Assembly (NCBI RefSeq): GCF_900115155.1 | Contig: NZ_FOVM01000001.1 | Span: 310,001 to 374,000, forward strand | DNA: 64,000 nt | Direction of reading: 5' to 3' | Source of the DNA: Mycetocola miduiensis | Lineage (GTDB): Bacteria > Actinomycetota > Actinomycetes > Actinomycetales > Microbacteriaceae | Shown here: piece by piece, positions 59,968 through 64,000 of the stretch | How the letters are laid out: the number at the start of each line of letters is the position of its first letter | How positions within the stretch are numbered: the stretch's first letter is position 1 | Program-made: the position numbers and the translations under genes | The notes under the pieces: model-generated | Told to the model about the DNA's origin: nothing | Seen by the model: the letters and a program-made list of their open reading frames with translations, nothing else | Databases searched by the model: none

Positions 59968-60732
59968 ATGACGTCCATGCCGGTACTCTCCGACCCTTCC
60001 CTCCAGCTCTACACGGTGCGGGATGCCCTCGCCGCCGACTTCGACGGAACGATGAAACGTATCGCCGACATCGGCTACAGACGTGTGGAGCCGTTCAATT
60101 TCGTCGACACCGCCGACGCACTCGTAAGAACCCTCGGCGAGACGGGCCTCACCGCGCCGTCCACCCACGTTGGGCTCCTCGGGATGGAGGACCAACGGCC
60201 GGCATTCGAGGCAGCCGTCCGACTCGGCATCGGGATCGTCGTCGACCCGCACGTCGAACCGGCGAAGTGGAGCATGGTCGACGACGTCGCCGCTACAGCT
60301 GAGAAGCTCAACGCGGCCGCCCGCCTCGCGGCGGACTTCGGCCTGCGCGTCGGCTACCACAATCACCATTTCGAGCTGGAGAACCGGATCGGCGGGCGCC
60401 CTGCGCTCGAGTACCTCGCCGACAACCTCGACCCCGCCGTCGTGCTTGAGGTCGACACCTACTGGGCCCTGGCGGGCGGCGCAGAGCCGGTCGAGTTGCT
60501 CCGACGGCTCGGCTCGCGCATCGTCGCCATCCATATCAAGGACGGCGACGGCAGCCTCGACCCGAAAGCCCAGGTCGCCGTGGGCTCAGGAACCCTGCCG
60601 ATCCCCTCGATCGTCGACGCGGTCGAGCACCTGGAGATCGGGGTCGTCGAACTCGATGACTTCGACGGCGACGTGTTCGATGCGGTGCGCGACAGCTACG
60701 CCTTCCTCACCGGCAACGGAAACGCCCGATGA
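59968..60732 (+). CDS. Sugar phosphate isomerase/epimerase (AP-endonuclease 2 fold)
   Basis: 254 residues, TIM barrel. QLYTVRDALAADFDGTMKRI and YRRVEPFNF at the start, then VGYHNHHFELE with metal His ligands, VVLEVDTYWALAGG and IVAIHIKDGDG. The metal-binding set (His, Glu, Asp) is typical of the xylose-isomerase-like family. Substrate unknown. Several ATGs compete (59965, 59968, 59977); AAGG lies just before the first. It is coupled to the dehydrogenase downstream by an ATGA overlap. Confidence 0.85.
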   Translation: MTSMPVLSDPSLQLYTVRDALAADFDGTMKRIADIGYRRVEPFNFVDTADALVRTLGETGLTAPSTHVGLLGMEDQRPAFEAAVRLGIGIVVDPHVEPAKWSMVDDVAATAEKLNAAARLAADFGLRVGYHNHHFELENRIGGRPALEYLADNLDPAVVLEVDTYWALAGGAEPVELLRRLGSRIVAIHIKDGDGSLDPKAQVAVGSGTLPIPSIVDAVEHLEIGVVELDDFDGDVFDAVRDSYAFLTGNGNAR

Positions 60733-61835
60733 GCGGCACCGGGCCCGTCGGCATCGGAATCGTTGGCGCCGGCGTGATCAGCGAAACGTACCTCAAAAAT
60801 CTCACGTCCTTCCCGGATGTCACCGTGCACGCAATCGGCGACCTGTTGGAGGACTCCGCGAGAAAACGCGCCGAACAGTTCGGGATCGCGTCGAGCGGCG
60901 ACGTCGCGAGCGTGATCTCTCACCCCGATGTGGAGATCGTCGTCAACCTCACGATCCCGACCGCGCATGTCCCTGTCGCCCTCAAGGCTGTCGCCGCCGG
61001 TAAGCACGTTCTCAGCGAGAAGCCGTTCTCGCTCGATCGCCAGAGCGGGGAACTGCTCCTCGCGGCGGCAGCGGATGCCGGCGTGCGCGTTGGGTGCGCC
61101 CCCGACACATTCCTCGGGGCCGGGCTCCAGGCCGCATTCCGCGCCATCCAGGACGGTCGGATCGGGACCCCGCTGACCGCGCTGACCCTGATGCAGTCCC
61201 CCGGCCCCGAGTCGTGGCATCCGAATCCCGCGTTCCTCTTCCAGGAGGGCGCCGGCCCGCTCTTCGACATCGGGCCGTACTACCTCACCGCTCTGGTGCA
61301 GACCTTCGGGTCGATCGCCCGGGTCGCGGCGTCGGGCTCAACGGCGCACCCCCGGCGCACCATCGGCTCGGGCCCGAAAGCCGGTGAGCAGTTCGATGTG
61401 ACCGTGCCATCGCATGTCGGCGCGCTGCTGGAATTCGCCGCAGGCGGCTCAGGGCAGAGCATTTGGAGCTTCGACTCCGCGCTGAGCCGTCACGGTTTCG
61501 TCGAGATCGCCGGCACGGAAGGAACCCTCGTACTCCCAGACCCCAACTTCTTCGACGGCGATGTGCTGATCCACCGCCGTGGTTCCGACGGCGCCGAAGT
61601 CCTCACCTCGACGGTGGCGACGTCAACGCGGGGAACCGGCGTGTTGGAGCTGGCCCGGGCTATCCGGGAGGACCGGCCGCACCGGGCATCCGGCGAGCTC
61701 GCCTTCCACGTCGTCGACGCCATGGTCTCGATTGCTGAATCCGTCGACACCGGAGAGTTCGTCCGCGTCGAAAGCTCCGCCCCGACAACCCCGCCGCTTC
61801 CGGCGGACTGGGACCCCCTTGCCCGAACGGTGTGA
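60729..61835 (+). CDS. Gfo/Idh/MocA family oxidoreductase
   Basis: 368 residues. NAD motif IGIVGAGVISETYLKNL near residue 8, then VVNLTIPTAHVPVALKAVAA and GKHVLSEKPFSLDRQS with the catalytic Lys of the EKP motif, and GPLFDIGPYYLTALVQTFG for the catalytic His/Asp region. It should oxidise or reduce a sugar or inositol at C-OH with NAD(P). The ATG overlaps the isomerase stop by four bases, so the two act in one pathway. Confidence 0.9.
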   Translation: MSGTGPVGIGIVGAGVISETYLKNLTSFPDVTVHAIGDLLEDSARKRAEQFGIASSGDVASVISHPDVEIVVNLTIPTAHVPVALKAVAAGKHVLSEKPFSLDRQSGELLLAAAADAGVRVGCAPDTFLGAGLQAAFRAIQDGRIGTPLTALTLMQSPGPESWHPNPAFLFQEGAGPLFDIGPYYLTALVQTFGSIARVAASGSTAHPRRTIGSGPKAGEQFDVTVPSHVGALLEFAAGGSGQSIWSFDSALSRHGFVEIAGTEGTLVLPDPNFFDGDVLIHRRGSDGAEVLTSTVATSTRGTGVLELARAIREDRPHRASGELAFHVVDAMVSIAESVDTGEFVRVESSAPTTPPLPADWDPLARTV

Positions 61836-61847
61836 GCAGGCAGACCG

Positions 61848-62213
61848 CTATTGCGTTTCGAGGCGCCGGCGCTCAGCCTCGGCTTGCAGCTTCTCGATTC
61901 GGGCCTGCTTCTCGTAGAACTCGATCTCGCGCTCGACGCGCCGAAGCTGCTCCTCGGTCGATTCTTCCCTTCGATGGTCAACGCGAGTCGGCTCCGGATG
62001 CTGCACCGTTCGGACGCGAAAGGAGCCGACGGTCGCGGTGTACTCGCGGCCGACAAGAAACCACAGAAAGCTGCCGATGAAGGGCAGGAAGACGACGAGC
62101 AGGACCCACACCAGTTTGGGCAGATGCTTCACCTGATCTTCGGATCGAGTGATGATGTCGACGAGCGCACCGATGACGAGCACAAGGGTCAGGGCCGATA
62201 CGACGACGTACAT
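61848..62213 (-). CDS. PLDc_N domain small membrane protein
   Basis: 121 residues. Two hydrophobic helices (about 2-20 and 33-53) with VKHLPKLVWVLLVVFLPFIG and SFLWFLVGREY, the PLDc_N pattern. The tail is charged with a long predicted helix (EEQLRRVEREIEFYEKQAR). It resembles the small protein at 35420 in layout. TAGACT lies seven bases before the ATG, so the message is leaderless. It converges on the Gfo/Idh/MocA gene. Confidence 0.78.
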   Translation of the reverse strand: MYVVVSALTLVLVIGALVDIITRSEDQVKHLPKLVWVLLVVFLPFIGSFLWFLVGREYTATVGSFRVRTVQHPEPTRVDHRREESTEEQLRRVEREIEFYEKQARIEKLQAEAERRRLETQ

Positions 62214-62220
62214 GCGGCAC

Positions 62221-62226
62221 AGTCTA
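62221..62226 (-). promoter_or_regulatory. -10 element of PLDc_N gene, leaderless
   Basis: TAGACT on the minus strand, 7-nt gap to the ATG at 62213. Confidence 0.6.
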
Positions 62227-62352
62227 TTGACACACCATCCTCCGCGGGCAAGTAAGTTAGCAGGGACGCCGTCGAGCGCGATGCGGCCCCTCCATGCATC
62301 ATTCCTCCCGCCGCTCAGCGTGCTCCCACGTTCACCTGACATCTGGATACTC

Positions 62353-63303
62353 ATGACTCCTGCCACCACCCGCCTCTCGATCGACGGCGGCCAGACCGGC
62401 ACCCGGCTGCGACTCAGCGACAGCGGCGGCATTCTCACCGAAACCGAAGGGCCCGGCGTCCTGACCGACCGCCCGGTCGTCGACCAGCTCACCGAGCTCG
62501 CCGAGCAGCTGGCGACAGCCACCGGGCACCGCATCGACGAACTCGCCGTCGGCACGTCAGGCCTCACCCCGGCCGCGGCGAACCCCAAAGCCCTGCTCGC
62601 GGCGACGCGGGATCTGGGGGTCCGACGCGTGGCGCTCGCTCACGACTCGATCACCGGCTACCTTGCCGCCAACGGCACCGAACCGGGCGTCATGCTCGCG
62701 GTGGGCACCGGCGTCGTGGTCCTCGCACTGTCGGAGTCGAGCGTTGCGAAGGTCGACGGGTGGGGTTCCCTGCTCGGCGACGCGGGAAGCGGGTACTGGA
62801 TCGGGCGGGCTGGGCTCGATGCCGCACTGCGCGCATTCGACGGACGCGCGCCGCACACGAGCCTCGAAGCACGGGCAGTCGAACGCTTCGGCCCGCTCGA
62901 CGAGGTCTACATGGTGGTGCAGGCGAGTCCGAAGCGGGTCTCGCTGATCGCCTCCTTCTGCCGGGACGTCGTGGATGCCGCTACGGCGGGCGACGAGACC
63001 GCCAACGGCATCATCACCGCGGCAGCCGGCGAGCTCGCTCACTCAGCGGCGAGCGCCCTATCGAGTGTCGGCTGGCAGGCAGGCCAGCCAGCCCGGGTCG
63101 GCGCCGTCGGTGCACTCGCGACCCGCGCAGCGCCGGTGCGGAACGCCTTGGCGGCGGCACTTGCCGCCCGTGCACCCGGGGCAACCCTGGCAGAGCCGCT
63201 CGGCCGCCCACTCGACGGCGTGCAGGCGCTCCTCGACCTCGCCGCCCTGCACCCGCTGAGCCCTTTTGTCTACCGCGCGCGGGTCGCCTCGAACAGTTAC
63301 TAA
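62353..63303 (+). CDS. BadF/N-acetylglucosamine kinase-type sugar kinase
   Basis: 316 residues, ASKHA fold. Phosphate-1 motif LSIDGGQTGTRLRL near residue 8, LAVGTSGLTP, phosphate-2 motif LAHDSITGYLA (catalytic Asp) and GVMLAVGTGVVVLAL, then GWGSLLGDAGSGYWIGRAGL. This is the N-acetylglucosamine kinase / BadF ATPase group and probably phosphorylates an amino sugar, which fits the import operon at 54-59 kb. The start is not firm: there is no ribosome site before ATG 62353, and another in-frame ATG lies at 62281. Confidence 0.85.
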   Translation: MTPATTRLSIDGGQTGTRLRLSDSGGILTETEGPGVLTDRPVVDQLTELAEQLATATGHRIDELAVGTSGLTPAAANPKALLAATRDLGVRRVALAHDSITGYLAANGTEPGVMLAVGTGVVVLALSESSVAKVDGWGSLLGDAGSGYWIGRAGLDAALRAFDGRAPHTSLEARAVERFGPLDEVYMVVQASPKRVSLIASFCRDVVDAATAGDETANGIITAAAGELAHSAASALSSVGWQAGQPARVGAVGALATRAAPVRNALAAALAARAPGATLAEPLGRPLDGVQALLDLAALHPLSPFVYRARVASNSY

Positions 63304-63343
63304 ACTTCCTCGCAAGAGTCCCCGCATCAGAAGGAGACCGACT

Positions 63344-64000
63344 GTGAGCGCATCCGGAGGAAGCAAGGCGATTCTCGCGGCGTTCCTGGCCAACGTCGGT
63401 ATCGCAGTCACCAAGTTCATCGCGTTTCTGTTCTCGGGTTCGTCGTCGATGCTTGCTGAGAGCGTGCACTCGCTCGCTGACGCCGGCAATCAGCTCCTGC
63501 TCATTTTCGGCGGGCGCCAGGCGAAGCGGGCAGCAGACAAGGAGCATCCGTTCGGTTACGGACGGGAACGCTACGTCTACGCTTTCGTGGTCGCGATCAT
63601 CCTGTTCTCGATCGGTGGTGTGTTCTCGATCTACGAGGGCATCGAGAAACTGCAGAACCCGCACCCGATCGAGGTGCCGTGGCTGCCCCTCGTCGTGCTG
63701 GCCATCGCGATGGGGCTCGAGTCCTTCTCGTTGCGCACCGCCGTCCGCGAATCCAACCTGGTTCGTGGCAAGCAGTCCTGGGTCAGCTTCATCCGCCGGG
63801 CGAAAGCTCCGGAACTGCCCGTCGTCCTGCTCGAGGATGTTGCCGCATTGCTTGGCCTGGCGTTCGCCTTCATCGGTGTCTCGGTCAGTGTGATCACCGG
63901 TGACGGAACCTGGGATGCCATCGGCACACTCTTCATCGGCACCCTCCTCATCCTCGTGGCGGTTGTGCTCGGCATTGAGACGAAGAGTCTCCTCGTCGGC
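63344..64000 (+). CDS. Cation diffusion facilitator family transporter (3' partial)
   Basis: 219 residues visible; the gene runs past the window. Four or more helices so far. Metal site helix SSMLAESVHSLADAGNQLLL (His and Asp of the HxxxD motif) and the motif HPFGYGRERYVYAFV belong to this family. It should export Zn, Fe or Mn in exchange for protons. GTG start at 63344 with AAGGAG about seven bases upstream. It starts 40 bp after the kinase stop. Confidence 0.9.
   Translation, partial: MSASGGSKAILAAFLANVGIAVTKFIAFLFSGSSSMLAESVHSLADAGNQLLLIFGGRQAKRAADKEHPFGYGRERYVYAFVVAIILFSIGGVFSIYEGIEKLQNPHPIEVPWLPLVVLAIAMGLESFSLRTAVRESNLVRGKQSWVSFIRRAKAPELPVVLLEDVAALLGLAFAFIGVSVSVITGDGTWDAIGTLFIGTLLILVAVVLGIETKSLLVG

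Overview
This is a GC-rich actinobacterial chromosome segment. Its gene content points to a member of the Microbacteriaceae or a close relative; that is an inference, because no 16S gene is present. Supporting signs are a full menaquinone pathway, a 32-residue bS22 ribosomal protein, DUF4229 and DUF3054 proteins, a ResB/CcsB cytochrome c maturation set, FprA, many GTG starts and many apparently leaderless genes. I see no rRNA, CRISPR array, integrase or insertion sequence. One tRNA (Tyr) is present.

Layout. 1-8.9 kb is a mixed housekeeping and accessory stretch: a cut-off quinone-reductase-like gene, an APC permease, an inositol-phosphatase-type enzyme, a MarR regulator divergent from an FMN reductase, small membrane proteins, a reductase of the RibD C-terminal type, tRNA-Tyr, a PfkB sugar kinase divergent from a LacI regulator, and yajQ. 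9-21.3 kb is a polyamine block: two permeases, a universal stress protein, putrescine oxidase, an aminobutyraldehyde-type dehydrogenase, gabD and gabT, all on the minus strand, with a PucR-type regulator facing away. Together they read as putrescine to 4-aminobutanal to GABA to succinate semialdehyde to succinate. 21.4-27.4 kb is a second minus-strand run: permease, saccharopine-dehydrogenase-like protein, polyprenyl diphosphate synthase, FprA and a membrane protein. 27.5-30.7 kb holds small accessory genes and two broken genes: a methyltransferase with an internal deletion, and a Cys-rich pentapeptide-repeat protein frameshifted at a run of seven G.

30.7-41.3 kb carries menG, F, D, A, E, B and C with ppk2, hsp20 and small membrane proteins. 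41.4-46.5 kb is the cytochrome c maturation operon (phosphatase, ResA-like, CcdA, ResB, DUF3054, CcsB). Menaquinone, the polyprenyl tail and cytochrome c are all respiratory-chain components. 46.6-51.9 kb holds an archaeal-type aspartyl-tRNA synthetase, small proteins, a glycosyltransferase, bS22 with its HTH neighbour, and an ArsR regulator. 52-54 kb is a TrkH/TrkA potassium uptake pair. 54.1-58.8 kb is an amino-sugar import operon (binding protein, two permeases, DasR-like GntR regulator, NanE) with a good dre-type operator and no ATPase gene. 58.9-64 kb has proC, a sugar isomerase and dehydrogenase pair, a BadF-type amino-sugar kinase and the start of a cation-efflux gene.

Two features recur. 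Many genes, including most of the men set, have a TANNNT -10 element only 6-7 nt before the start codon. Short hairpin repeats in at least three families sit just after stop codons.
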